Of a DNA stretch of 64,000 bases, positions 31,703 through 39,715 are shown in pieces. A model generated the notes under the pieces. The model did not search any database and was not told the DNA's origin. It worked only from the letters and a program-made list of their open reading frames with translations. A program made the position numbers and the translations under genes. This stretch comes from Bacteroidales bacterium (lineage in GTDB: Bacteria; Bacteroidota; Bacteroidia; Bacteroidales; UBA932): NCBI GenBank assembly GCA_016291185.1, contig JAEFAI010000012.1, positions 1 through 64,000 of the forward strand, read 5' to 3'. The first letter of the stretch is position 1; the number at the start of each line of letters is the position of its first letter.

Positions 31703-32155
31703 TTAATTCTGCATCTGTCCCTGGAAGGAGGTGGGGCAGTTGCCGAAGTTCAGGGAAAAGGCTATTTCCTGGCCGACAATTTCCCCTTCCAGGTTGGTCA
31801 CGGTGTAGCGGGGGAATTCTCCGCCCATCGCGAGCGGAACGGTCGTCTCGCAAGAAAGCAGGATCTTCTCGGGCGTGCTCTGAATGGCAACGTTCGGGAT
31901 GGTGACGTCGATGGTCACGGGCATCTTGGGCACAAAACGGATTTGGTAGATCGTGATGGATGCGGTCTTGCCGTCTTCGGCCGGGGTGAAGTTCACCAGG
32001 ATGTTCTCGTTATCGAAGGGCTCGCCCTGGTACTGGACGGTCACCGTGCCTTTGTAGTCGGACTCTTCGGGAACGATCGGGGTTTCGGGCTCGGCTTTGC
32101 CGCAGCCCATCAGCGCAACGGCCGCCAGGGCCGCAAAGAATAACTTGGTTTTCAT
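31703..32155 (-). CDS. Small lipoprotein, calycin-like beta-barrel candidate
   Basis: 150 residues; signal peptide MKTKLFFAALAAVALMGC with lipobox Cys18. The mature part is beta-rich (YKGTVTVQYQGEPFDNENILVNFTP, SITIYQIRF, TIDVTIPNVAI, YTVTNLEGEI) and resembles the calycin-like lipoproteins of Bacteroidales. It starts 7 nt after the stop codon of the TonB receptor gene, so the two are one unit; it may bind the ligand that the receptor imports. Family assignment is moderate and by general pattern only. Confidence 0.6.
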   Translation of the reverse strand: MKTKLFFAALAAVALMGCGKAEPETPIVPEESDYKGTVTVQYQGEPFDNENILVNFTPAEDGKTASITIYQIRFVPKMPVTIDVTIPNVAIQSTPEKILLSCETTVPLAMGGEFPRYTVTNLEGEIVGQEIAFSLNFGNCPTSFQGQMQN

Positions 32156-32162
32156 ATTCGAA

Positions 32163-34346
32163 TTACAATTTAATGGATATTCCTGTCAAGATGGTGCGTG
32201 GCCTCACGCCGGCGAAGAACTCGTTCCCTACGGACTTGAAGTAGAAGCTGTGGCCCGGAGTCTGAGTCAGGTTCTCTGCGCGAATATAGACCTCCCATCG
32301 GGGAAAGACCAGCGCAATCCGGGCGTCCGGGCGGAGCCGGAAAGGCTCCCGGAGCGTGTTGTCTTCGTTCCAGTAGATCGCTCCGGCTCCCCGGGCGGAG
32401 AGATCCAGATCCACACGGCGGTTGTCCCAGCGGAAACTGTAACCGACGCTGACAAACAGCGTATGGCGCGGCACATAGGGGACAAAGTGGCCTGCGTAGT
32501 CGTGGTTGCCGTCGTCGTAGCGCACGAAACGGCTGTCGCACCAGGACCAGGCGATGTGCGTACGGAAGTCGCCGGGCGTCCAGTCCAGCTCCGCTTCCGC
32601 GCCGATGCTCCGGCTGCGGCCGGCGTTGGTCATCATCCGTCCGGTGGACAGGCCCGGCGGGAACACGGTGAGCTGCTGCCGGTTCACGGCGATGTAGTAA
32701 GCGGAAAACTCCGCGCGCAGATCGCCCCGGCGAAGCCGGGAGCCGGCCTCGAAATTCCAGGCCGTCTCCGGGTCGTATTCCGTATTCTCGGCCGAGACGG
32801 AGACGATGGGGCGGTCCAGGTACACGCCCAGGTCCTTCATCATCCCGTTCATCGTCAGGTTCTGGAGGATGTCGGAGAAGATCTGCGTATTGAATCCGCC
32901 GGCGCGATAGCCTTTCGCGATGGTCGCGTAGAGCGTCCAGGAATCGTCCGCCCGGTACAGGGCGGAGAGCTTGGGCAGCAATTCTACGCATCCGTGTGTC
33001 TGATGCCCCCGGTAAGGCACGGAAAAAGGCTTGTCCGCCGCCATCGTCGGCACGAAACGATAGTGCAGACGCGCGAGGCAGTCGTAATCCATCCGGGCGC
33101 CTTCGTAATCCAGACGTAAGCCCGCCGTGAACTGCCACGCTCCGACCGTCAGGACGGATTCGTGGAAGAGCGCCGCGTTCCAGGTTCGGATGCGGAAATC
33201 GGAATTCACGGGGAACTCATTGTCCGGGATCGTCAGATAGCCGATGTCGGCGGGAATATGCGCGTTGGCGTTGTCCAGGATGAGCCTTTCGATGCCTGCC
33301 CGCTTGAAGGTGACGGGTGCCGCCAGATGATTCAGTTTATATAGGGCGAAGAAGCCGGTCTTGGGCTGCCAGGCGGCGTCGGCGTCCGCACGGGAGATCC
33401 TTACTTCCAGGGTGCCCGCGCCGCTGTGCTGTCGCTGTTGCAGGGTGAATACCGGGTCCGTGGTATAATCCTGATCCATCCGCATATCGTCAGCCAGGAG
33501 CTGGAGTGATGCCGCGGCATCGGCCGTGAAGCGGTCTGCCCGAAGCCTGGCATACAGTCCTTCGACGACCGAGGCGCGCCCGTAACTTCCTTCGTCATTG
33601 TAGGATACCGGCTGCTGGACGCCGTCCAACCATCGGCCGTAGGCGAATCCGCCTTCGCGGGAGAGGCTGGCCCAGAACGTATTGCCCACGAAGAGCCGCT
33701 CGGAGAGATTCTGCTCCCATTTCCAATGGAGCGACAGTCCGTCGTAGGGGTCGCAGTTCGCGTTTTTGTATTCATTCAGAAAAAAACCGTCCGTGTGCCG
33801 GTACTGGGCGGTCAGGACATGGTGTCCGAACGTATAGATGCCGCCCAGCCGCACGGAGTTGGCGCTGCCGTATTCGAGGTGGAAGCCCCGCCGCATGCCG
33901 TCGGACGGGGAGATGGATTTCAGCGCGAGCACGCCGCCCATGGCATTCCGCCCGTAGAGGGTGCCCTGCGGGCCCCGCAGCACCGTGGCGCTACGGATGC
34001 CCTCCCAGTCGAAGTCGTAGGCGTTCTTGTCCAGCACCGGGATGCCGTCGAGGTAGAGTCCCAAGACGGGATTCTCCATCCGCGATCCCAGTCCGCGCAT
34101 ATAGACGGTCGATGTGAGCGAGGCGCCGTATTCGGGAATATAGAGCCCGGGAACTTGCCCGGAAAGCCGGTTGTGCCGATAGGTGTTACTGCTCTGCAGG
34201 GCATCTTCGTGCAGGATCGTGACAGGCGAGGGAAGCCTGTCCACGGACACGGTTTCTTTCAGGGCTGTGACCGTGGCTGCCTGTAGCAGCGTGTCGCAGA
34301 CCGGAGATGCCACCGAGAGCAGAGAAATGAAAAGTGTTGTCATCAT
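32163..34346 (-). CDS. TonB-dependent outer membrane receptor
   Basis: 727 residues from ATG 34346. The signal peptide is weak (LFISLLSVASPV). The plug domain contains LPSPVTILHEDAL, NRLSGQVPGLYIPEYGASLTSTVYMRGLGSRMENPVLGLYLDGIPV and VLRGPQGTLYGRNAMGGVLAL, the classic TonB receptor signature. The barrel follows to the end, with YKLNHLAAP, KGYRAGGFNTQIF and a final aromatic-poor strand ILTGISIKL. No carboxypeptidase-regulatory extension and no SusD partner are present, so it is more like a siderophore/cofactor receptor than a polysaccharide system. The downstream lipoprotein and the AraC gene upstream (same strand) are its neighbours. Confidence 0.9.
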   Translation of the reverse strand: MMTTLFISLLSVASPVCDTLLQAATVTALKETVSVDRLPSPVTILHEDALQSSNTYRHNRLSGQVPGLYIPEYGASLTSTVYMRGLGSRMENPVLGLYLDGIPVLDKNAYDFDWEGIRSATVLRGPQGTLYGRNAMGGVLALKSISPSDGMRRGFHLEYGSANSVRLGGIYTFGHHVLTAQYRHTDGFFLNEYKNANCDPYDGLSLHWKWEQNLSERLFVGNTFWASLSREGGFAYGRWLDGVQQPVSYNDEGSYGRASVVEGLYARLRADRFTADAAASLQLLADDMRMDQDYTTDPVFTLQQRQHSGAGTLEVRISRADADAAWQPKTGFFALYKLNHLAAPVTFKRAGIERLILDNANAHIPADIGYLTIPDNEFPVNSDFRIRTWNAALFHESVLTVGAWQFTAGLRLDYEGARMDYDCLARLHYRFVPTMAADKPFSVPYRGHQTHGCVELLPKLSALYRADDSWTLYATIAKGYRAGGFNTQIFSDILQNLTMNGMMKDLGVYLDRPIVSVSAENTEYDPETAWNFEAGSRLRRGDLRAEFSAYYIAVNRQQLTVFPPGLSTGRMMTNAGRSRSIGAEAELDWTPGDFRTHIAWSWCDSRFVRYDDGNHDYAGHFVPYVPRHTLFVSVGYSFRWDNRRVDLDLSARGAGAIYWNEDNTLREPFRLRPDARIALVFPRWEVYIRAENLTQTPGHSFYFKSVGNEFFAGVRPRTILTGISIKL

Positions 34347-34409
34347 TGCGGGTGCAAAGTTCCGCAATTCGTGACGATTTTTTTAGAACGGATTTTGCTT
34401 GAATTAGGA

Positions 34410-35219
34410 TTATCCTTGCATCCTCTTTCGGAAGGAAGAAGGCGTCAGACCTGTCTCTTTCTTAAACAGGCGCGAAAAATAGGACTGATCTTCGATCCCG
34501 ACTGCCGCGGCCACGTCGATGACGGACAGCGCGCTCGTGGCCAACAGATGCTTGGCGCGCTGGATGCGGACAATATCGATCCAGGCCCCGACGCTGCGGC
34601 CGGTGCTTTTCTTGACGAGGCGGCTCAGATAATTCTCGCTGATGCCGGCTTCCTTCGCGTAGGTTGCAATGGAACCGGGCATCCGGTCCGCGGCGAACAC
34701 GGACTCCAGGAAGGAACTGACGGCGGCCGGAATCGCCTCCGGCAGGTTGGGCCGGATCCGGGAAAGAAGCAGGTCCAGTCCTTTCTCGACAAAGGCCCGG
34801 TCGTCTTTTTCGAAAGCGCTGGCGAGCATATTGAACAGCTCGGTCATGAAGGCGCCCTCATCGAACCAGAAGCCCTGGTGAATGGGGGCCGCCAGGTAGC
34901 GTAGCGGCTTGGTGTCCAGCAGAATGGCTGGGGTGAATCCGCCGGTGTATCCGACAGCATTCCGATAGTAACGGATGGCGAAGGGGCAGTGTTGGGGGAT
35001 CAGGAGAATCTGTCCCGGCTGGCAGAGATACGGAGTTCCCTCAATATCAACGAGTACCTCGCCGGAAGTGATGTAGATGAATCCGATGAGCGGCAGCCGG
35101 GCAGCGGGGGCGCCGGCCGGCTTGATGTAGCTGGAGGTATCCATTCTCCGGATGAAGAAGGGAATGGAAGAGAAATCTGCATCCGGGCTCCAGTGCGCTT
35201 TGGGATTCTTTGGCTCCAA
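34410..35219 (-). CDS. AraC-family transcriptional regulator
   Basis: 269 residues. The N-terminal half is a cupin-like ligand domain (RLPLIGFIYITSGEVLVDIEGTPYLCQPGQILLIPQHCPF). The C-terminal half has two helix-turn-helices: IATYAKEAGISENYLSRLVKKSTG, and VIDVAAAVGIEDQSYFSRLFKKETGLTPSSFR. It lies directly upstream of the TonB receptor gene on the same strand, so it may control it. A truncated near-copy of its C-terminus occurs at 61704-61952. Confidence 0.9.
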   Translation of the reverse strand: MEPKNPKAHWSPDADFSSIPFFIRRMDTSSYIKPAGAPAARLPLIGFIYITSGEVLVDIEGTPYLCQPGQILLIPQHCPFAIRYYRNAVGYTGGFTPAILLDTKPLRYLAAPIHQGFWFDEGAFMTELFNMLASAFEKDDRAFVEKGLDLLLSRIRPNLPEAIPAAVSSFLESVFAADRMPGSIATYAKEAGISENYLSRLVKKSTGRSVGAWIDIVRIQRAKHLLATSALSVIDVAAAVGIEDQSYFSRLFKKETGLTPSSFRKRMQG

Positions 35220-35228
35220 TTTTATTTT

Positions 35229-35555
35229 TTATTTAGATTTGGGCATCTCTTTGCGGCGCGCCTCGTAATAAGCATGCCGCTTGGGGTTTTCGGGGAACCA
35301 GCCGCGAAGCACGCGTTTCTCCTGCGTAAACATCTCTCCGATGCCCCACAGGCAGCAGAAGGCGAACCCGCCGATGATGATGGAAAGGGTGTCGTTCTCG
35401 ATAAAGAGGGAGAGCGTGCAGAAGGCCAGTCCGGTCACCAACCAGATCCACCAGCTCTGCTTCCCCCAGTTATATTCCATTTTGATGACGAGGGGATGAC
35501 AGATGCCTATGCAAAGGAAAACTGCTGCTCCGACAAGGATGCCGTTGAAATTCAT
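35229..35555 (-). CDS. DUF4491 family membrane protein
   Basis: 108 residues from ATG 35555, matching the DUF4491 pattern: MNFNGILVG, GICHPLVIKMEY, a three-helix membrane core (WWIWLVTGLAFCTLSLFIE, IIIGGFAFCCLWGI) and the basic tail KRVLRGWFPENPKR. Function unknown. The -7 box TATCTTTG on this strand lies at 35577-35584. The downstream AraC gene starts 9 nt after its stop, so they may be co-transcribed. Confidence 0.88.
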   Translation of the reverse strand: MNFNGILVGAAVFLCIGICHPLVIKMEYNWGKQSWWIWLVTGLAFCTLSLFIENDTLSIIIGGFAFCCLWGIGEMFTQEKRVLRGWFPENPKRHAYYEARRKEMPKSK

Positions 35556-35654
35556 ATACACTACATTTTTCGCTGGCAAAGATAATATAAATAATGGGGA
35601 TTGCCGCACATGGAAGAAACGTCTCTATCCTCATTTGTGATGATTTTTTCGGAA

Positions 35655-35691
35655 ATATCGTACGCGATATAAAAAGTTTGTCTTATATTTG
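35655..35691 (+). promoter_or_regulatory. Palindrome and -7 box upstream of glutathione peroxidase/OhrR-like operon
   Basis: Perfect arms ATATCG and CGATAT flank TACG at 35655-35670, in the -33 region of the -7 box TATATTTG (35684-35691). The position suits a repressor operator, and the second gene of the operon encodes a peroxide-sensing MarR-type regulator. Binding is inference. Confidence 0.5.
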
Positions 35692-35719
35692 CATCGTGAA
35701 AGATATAATAACAAAAGAT

Positions 35720-36262
35720 ATGGCAAAGATTTATGATTTCAAAGCCCTGAACAACAAGGGCGTAGAGCAGGACTTCGCGCAGTTCGAAGGCAAGGTGCTT
35801 CTGATTGTCAACACCGCTTCCAAGTGTGGTTTTACCCCGCAGTATGATGGCCTCGAGGCCCTTTATCAGAAGTATAAGGATCAGGGGCTGGTCATCCTCG
35901 GCTTCCCCTGCGACCAGTTCGCTCACCAGGAGCCCGGCTCCGACGAGCAGATCGCGGAGTTCTGCCGCCTCAATCACGGCGTGACCTTCCCGCTGATGAA
36001 GAAAGTCGATGTGAACGGCCCCGAGGAGACCCCGGTCTTCACCTACCTGAAGTCCGTCGCTCCGACCGAGGAGTACAAGGGATTGAAGGCCAAAGCTGCC
36101 CGGACGATGCTCAAGGGCATCAGCAAGAGCGCCAAGAAGGACAGCGACATCCTCTGGAACTTCACCAAGTTCCTCATTAACCGTGACGGTAGCGTGGTCA
36201 AGCGTTTCGCTCCTGTGGCTGAGCCTGAATCGTTCGAGAAGGATATCCAGGAGATGCTGTAA
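35720..36262 (+). CDS. Glutathione peroxidase family (thiol peroxidase), cytosolic
   Basis: 180 residues from ATG 35720, the normal family length. The peroxidatic Cys lies in VNTASKCGFTPQYDGLEALY, followed by GFPCDQFAHQEPG with the second conserved Cys, NHGVTFPLM and WNFTKFLI. A Cys at the selenocysteine position indicates a thioredoxin-dependent peroxidase. There is no signal peptide. The stop TAATG overlaps the start of a MarR-type regulator, which points to induction by organic peroxides. A lipoprotein paralogue lies at 49032. Confidence 0.92.
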   Translation: MAKIYDFKALNNKGVEQDFAQFEGKVLLIVNTASKCGFTPQYDGLEALYQKYKDQGLVILGFPCDQFAHQEPGSDEQIAEFCRLNHGVTFPLMKKVDVNGPEETPVFTYLKSVAPTEEYKGLKAKAARTMLKGISKSAKKDSDILWNFTKFLINRDGSVVKRFAPVAEPESFEKDIQEML

Positions 36263-36723
36263 TGGACGAACGGTTCAAACTTGATAATCAGCTCTGTTTC
36301 AGACTCTACACCGCTTCGCGCCTGCTCACGCAGGCTTACCATCCGCTGCTTTCTGAGCATGGACTCACGTACCCCCAGTACCTGGTGCTGATGGTTCTGT
36401 GGGAGCAGGATGCGCAGCCGGTGAACGACATCGCCAAGCGCCTGCTGCTGGAGACCAACACGGTGACGCCCCTGCTCAAGCGGATGGAGGCCGAAGGCAT
36501 CCTGACCCGCACCCAGGGGAAGAAAGACGCCCGGCAGATGATCGTGAAGCTGACGAAGAAAGGGAGAGACCTGCAGCAAGAAATGACGGCCGTCCCCGAA
36601 ACCGTGGGACGCGCCGTCATTTGTAAGCATGTCACGCCAGAGACCGTTCCCGGTCTGTTCGAAACGCTGGATGATTTGATTTCCCAGCTAGTTGCCGAGA
36701 ATGATCGCCGGCGAAATGTGTAG
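36262..36723 (+). CDS. MarR-family regulator, OhrR-like organic peroxide sensor
   Basis: 153 residues. The N-terminal LDNQLCFRLYTASRLL contains the reactive Cys at the position of OhrR Cys15 and in the same sequence context. The winged HTH follows (VNDIAKRLLLETNTVTPLLKRMEAEGILTRTQGKKDARQMIVKLT). OhrR proteins repress a peroxidase gene until the Cys is oxidised. Translational coupling to glutathione peroxidase (1-nt overlap) instead of the usual ohr gene is notable. The 3' end overlaps the convergent HigA-like gene by 36 nt. Confidence 0.9.
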   Translation: MDERFKLDNQLCFRLYTASRLLTQAYHPLLSEHGLTYPQYLVLMVLWEQDAQPVNDIAKRLLLETNTVTPLLKRMEAEGILTRTQGKKDARQMIVKLTKKGRDLQQEMTAVPETVGRAVICKHVTPETVPGLFETLDDLISQLVAENDRRRNV

Positions 36724-37053
36724 TCGCTGGTAGATCTTTTTGGCTGTCTTCAGGGTGGGCTCCGCCCGCCCCATAAAGTAATCGTTGACGCGGGAAGGGC
36801 TGACCTCCAGCAGACTGGCCAGATCCTTCTGGCTGAGACCCAGCTCGTGCATCCGGAGCTTGAGGACTTCCTTCAGGCTTGGTTCGCCGATGTCGAAGAC
36901 CTCTTCGGAGTAGTCTGCGACCAGGTTGGACAACAGCGCCAGTTCGATGCTGGCAGGATCGGAGCTGGGGGTGTCGTCTGTGACGGAAGGGAAGAGTTCT
37001 TCAACCCTTCCCTTGGCCCATTCGTATTGTTCCTGTGTGGTGATTTTCGTCAT
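36688..37053 (-). CDS. HigA-like XRE-family antitoxin
   Basis: 121 residues from ATG 37053. A C-terminal helix-turn-helix reads LKLRMHELGLSQKDLASLLEVSPSRVNDYFMGRAEPTLKTAKKIYQRL, as in HigA antitoxins paired with PF09907-type HigB. The N-terminal EQYEWAKGRVEELFP is also typical. It is the third gene of a minus-strand unit HigB-like / secreted protein / HigA-like with gaps of 12 and 5 nt, so toxin and antitoxin genes are separated by an unrelated gene. Confidence 0.82.
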   Translation of the reverse strand: MTKITTQEQYEWAKGRVEELFPSVTDDTPSSDPASIELALLSNLVADYSEEVFDIGEPSLKEVLKLRMHELGLSQKDLASLLEVSPSRVNDYFMGRAEPTLKTAKKIYQRLHISPAIILGN

Positions 37054-37058
37054 CCGGC

Positions 37059-37472
37059 TTATTCCTCGTTGTATTCTTTTCGGATCTCCCGGCGCTTGGC
37101 GCAATAGGCCTCTCCGAGCTCATTCCACTTGGCGTTCGTCCGGGCTGTGTAGTAGCTCTTGCCGTCCAGCTGGTTGACCAGAATATTCTCTGCGGTCTTG
37201 AGGGAGTCCGGGACCTGGCAGTAGGCGAAGATGAAATTCTCGAGCATCGCTGCGCGCAGCTCGGGATAGGCTTCGATGGCTTTCTGGCTCGAAGCAAGGT
37301 CCGTTGCCAGGTTGAGCTGGTCGTATCCGGAAGAGATCGCAACGAGCTGCTTGAACGTCTCTTCCGCGAGTTTCTCGCGTCCCGGCGCATAGCGGGGCGC
37401 GTGGGGGTTCTGTGCGAGGGCGGTCCCTGCCATCAGGGCGAGGGAAGCGATGAGGATGAGGGCTTTTTTCAT
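37059..37472 (-). CDS. Secreted protein of unknown function within the higBA-like unit
   Basis: 137 residues with a clear Sec signal peptide (ALILIASLALMAGTALA). The mature part is helical and charged (REKLAEETFKQLVAISSGYDQLNLATDLASSQKAIEAYPELRAAMLENFIFAYC) and ends KRREIRKEYNEE; two Cys are present. I do not recognise the family. It sits 12 nt downstream of the HigB-like gene and 5 nt upstream of the HigA-like gene, so it must be co-transcribed with both. Being exported, it cannot simply be the antitoxin. Confidence 0.7.
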   Translation of the reverse strand: MKKALILIASLALMAGTALAQNPHAPRYAPGREKLAEETFKQLVAISSGYDQLNLATDLASSQKAIEAYPELRAAMLENFIFAYCQVPDSLKTAENILVNQLDGKSYYTARTNAKWNELGEAYCAKRREIRKEYNEE

Positions 37473-37484
37473 GGCTTTGAGTGT

Positions 37485-37745
37485 TTAATTATGGATGAGT
37501 TGGTGAACGCTGATCAACTGCAGCGAGAATCTGATGGCGACGATGAGCTGGCAGCGGCCTCCCAGAATCCCGAAGCTGTACTGCTCCTCTCCGATGCTGC
37601 TTACGTTCGAGAAGTCGGATTGGATGTCCTCGAAGCTTGTCCAGCTGCTTTTCTTGGCAACGGACGCCCACTCCTGGAGGGCGGTTTTCGTCTCCGGGTG
37701 TGCGTGGATGAACTCCATTAATGGCTGCTCCGTGAAGATTCGCAT
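37485..37745 (-). CDS. HigB-family toxin, apparently C-terminally shortened
   Basis: 86 residues from ATG 37745. MRIFTEQPLMEFIHAHPETKTALQEWASVAKKSSWTSF matches the start of PF09907-type HigB toxins (mRNA interferases), as does QYSFGILGGRCQLIVAIRF. Homologues normally end in a strand followed by GTHxEYD; here the protein ends SVHQLIHN, so the last residues, which include a conserved His, are missing or changed. The toxin may be inactive or altered. A -7 box TATATTTG on this strand (37750-37757) is 4 nt before the ATG, so the message is probably leaderless. Confidence 0.72.
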   Translation of the reverse strand: MRIFTEQPLMEFIHAHPETKTALQEWASVAKKSSWTSFEDIQSDFSNVSSIGEEQYSFGILGGRCQLIVAIRFSLQLISVHQLIHN

Positions 37746-37825
37746 GGTGCAAATATAAACAGATAATTTTGAAATCCAAAATAATATCTTGAAAAACAAA
37801 ATTTATTCAGCAAAAAATAATTGCG

Positions 37826-37833
37826 TACCTTTG
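37826..37833 (+). promoter_or_regulatory. -7 box TACCTTTG, leaderless start of hydrolase gene
   Basis: TACCTTTG ends 7 nt before ATG 37841. A closer ATG at 37836 opens only a 4-codon frame, so 37841 is the start and lies at the expected transcription start. Confidence 0.6.
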
Positions 37834-37840
37834 CTATGAA

Positions 37841-38533
37841 ATGGATATAACGCATCATTACATCGAGAAGGGGAGCGGCGAACCTTTGATCCTGCTGCAC
37901 GGTAACGGGGAGGACTGTACGTATTTCTCCGGCCAGATCGACGTGTTCGCCCGCGATTATCATGTCTATGCCCTGGATTCCCGGGGACAGGGGAAAACGC
38001 CCCGAGGCGTGGCGCCCTTCACGATCCGGCAGTTTGCGGACGATCTGCTCTCGTTCATGAATGAGCGAGGCATCGACCGGGCGCATCTGCTGGGCTTTTC
38101 TGACGGCGGCAACACGGCCTTGATCTTCGCGCTGAAGTATCCCGTGCGCGTGAAGCGCCTGATCCTCTGCGGCGCCAACCTGGACGCCGGGGGCGTGAAG
38201 CCTTCCGTTCAGATTCCCATCGAGATTGGGTATCGTTTCGCGAAGTTGTTCGCCCGCAGGAGCGAGGGAGCCCGCCGGCACGCGGAATTGCTGGGCCTGA
38301 TGGTGAATGACCCGGACGTCCGCCCGGAGGCGCTCGCCAGGATCCAGGCGCCGACCCTGGTCGTGGCCGGGACGCGCGATATGATCCGACAGAAGCATAC
38401 ACGGCTGATCGCCGCCAGCATCCCGAGTGCGCAACTCGTTATCCTGGACGGCGATCATTTCGTCGCGAATAAGCGACCGAAGGCTTTCAATGAAGCTGTG
38501 CTAGACTTTCTGCGATGCGGCTCTGACCTTTAG
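37841..38533 (+). CDS. Alpha/beta hydrolase
   Basis: 230 residues. The oxyanion-hole strand LILLHGNGEDCTYF, the nucleophile elbow GFSDGGNTA (Ser), the acid in VVAGTRDMI (Asp) and the catalytic His in LDGDHFVANKRP give a complete triad. The fold matches small esterases/haloperoxidase-like hydrolases; no lid domain of note and no signal peptide, so it is cytosolic. The substrate is unknown. Its 3' end overlaps the convergent ABC permease gene by 33 nt. Confidence 0.88.
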   Translation: MDITHHYIEKGSGEPLILLHGNGEDCTYFSGQIDVFARDYHVYALDSRGQGKTPRGVAPFTIRQFADDLLSFMNERGIDRAHLLGFSDGGNTALIFALKYPVRVKRLILCGANLDAGGVKPSVQIPIEIGYRFAKLFARRSEGARRHAELLGLMVNDPDVRPEALARIQAPTLVVAGTRDMIRQKHTRLIAASIPSAQLVILDGDHFVANKRPKAFNEAVLDFLRCGSDL

Positions 38534-39712
38534 AACGAAGTTCTCCACATAAATGGCTCCGCAGGCGAGGATGAAGTAGGTTGCTCCCTGCAGGCAAAGT
38601 GCCTGCAACTGGGGAACGACGACCTCCAAACCCGCGCCGGCGGTGTTCAGGTTGATGAACGCCTGGCAGCCGAAGGTGGACGGGAACAGCCAGGAGAAGA
38701 CTTTCCAGAAACCGGGGAATGCCGTCGTCGGCCAGCTGAAGCCGGTCAGGAAGACACAGATCGGCGACATGAACAGGAAGAGCAGGAAGGCTGACTCCCG
38801 ACGGGTCACCAGCGTCGTCCAGGTCATCGAGAAGAATACGCAAACGGTCACGAAAATGGTGAGCAGCAAGAAAATGTCGCTGAAGCGGCCGCGCTGCGGG
38901 AATCCGAACAGGGCCGGGACAATGCAGGCCACATAGATGCCGATAATCATGAAGATCAGCCAGTACACCGCGCCGCGCCCCAGGACGACCCGTCCTACGC
39001 CGTGTCCCGTGTAGGTGTCCGGCAGGGATGCGAAACTGCGGTTCTCTTCGCGCATCGTGCCCACGGACATGCTCATTCCATAGAACATGACCTGCTGGAT
39101 AATCAGCAGAAGGATGGCGGAAATCAGGAAAATGCTATAGGAGAAGGCCCGGTTGTAAGGGTTGACGTCCTCGTAGCGGACCGCCTTGACGGAAGCGTCG
39201 GCCTGCGCGTCGGTGAGTCCGTCCAGCGTCATCCGTTCCACCTTGATGGCGTTGATCTCGTGCAGCATCACGAATTCGGAACCCATCAGGAGGTTCTTGT
39301 AGTAGAGGAAGCTGCTCATGTCGGCATAGATGCTGAAGGTGGCCGTCTGCTGGGCGGCCAGCCGGTCGCCGAAGTCGGATGGGAAATAAATGATTCCGTT
39401 CACTTTCCGTTTCTGGAAAAGATCTTGGGCCTCTTCCATGTCTGTGCAGCGGCGCTCGATGCTGATCTCGCGTGTCGCATCCATCTCGCGGATGAGCCGC
39501 CGCGAATCGGCGCAGGCGGCATCGTCCACGACGGCAATGGGCGTCTCTTCCAGGATACCGTTCTTGTACACGAAATTGTACAGGATCGGGTACAAGAATC
39601 CCGCCACGACGAAGATGATCATCACGCCGCCGTCTTGCAGGATATTTTTCAGCTCGTGGTTGAAGATGCCCAGGGCATCCTGGAACCACGCTTTCACATA
39701 GTTAGTCTTCAT
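38501..39712 (-). CDS. ABC-2 type permease (second of the exporter operon)
   Basis: 403 residues with an N-terminal TM (GGVMIIFVVAGFLYPILYNFVY), a large periplasmic domain (~45-190), then five or six TMs near the C-terminus (ISAILLLIIQQVMFYGMSMS, FVTVCVFFSMTWTTLVTR), as in YhgE/YbhS-type ABC2_membrane_3 permeases. It is the last gene of TolC-HlyD-permease-permease, 3 nt after the preceding permease. No ATP-binding subunit is encoded in the operon. Confidence 0.85.
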   Translation of the reverse strand: MKTNYVKAWFQDALGIFNHELKNILQDGGVMIIFVVAGFLYPILYNFVYKNGILEETPIAVVDDAACADSRRLIREMDATREISIERRCTDMEEAQDLFQKRKVNGIIYFPSDFGDRLAAQQTATFSIYADMSSFLYYKNLLMGSEFVMLHEINAIKVERMTLDGLTDAQADASVKAVRYEDVNPYNRAFSYSIFLISAILLLIIQQVMFYGMSMSVGTMREENRSFASLPDTYTGHGVGRVVLGRGAVYWLIFMIIGIYVACIVPALFGFPQRGRFSDIFLLLTIFVTVCVFFSMTWTTLVTRRESAFLLFLFMSPICVFLTGFSWPTTAFPGFWKVFSWLFPSTFGCQAFINLNTAGAGLEVVVPQLQALCLQGATYFILACGAIYVENFVLKVRAASQKV

Positions 39713-39715
39713 CTC

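Noticed and set aside
37485..37799. A longer HigB start at 37799
   Set aside because: The extension crosses the -7 box and adds a non-conserved hydrophobic stretch; homologues begin at MRIF.
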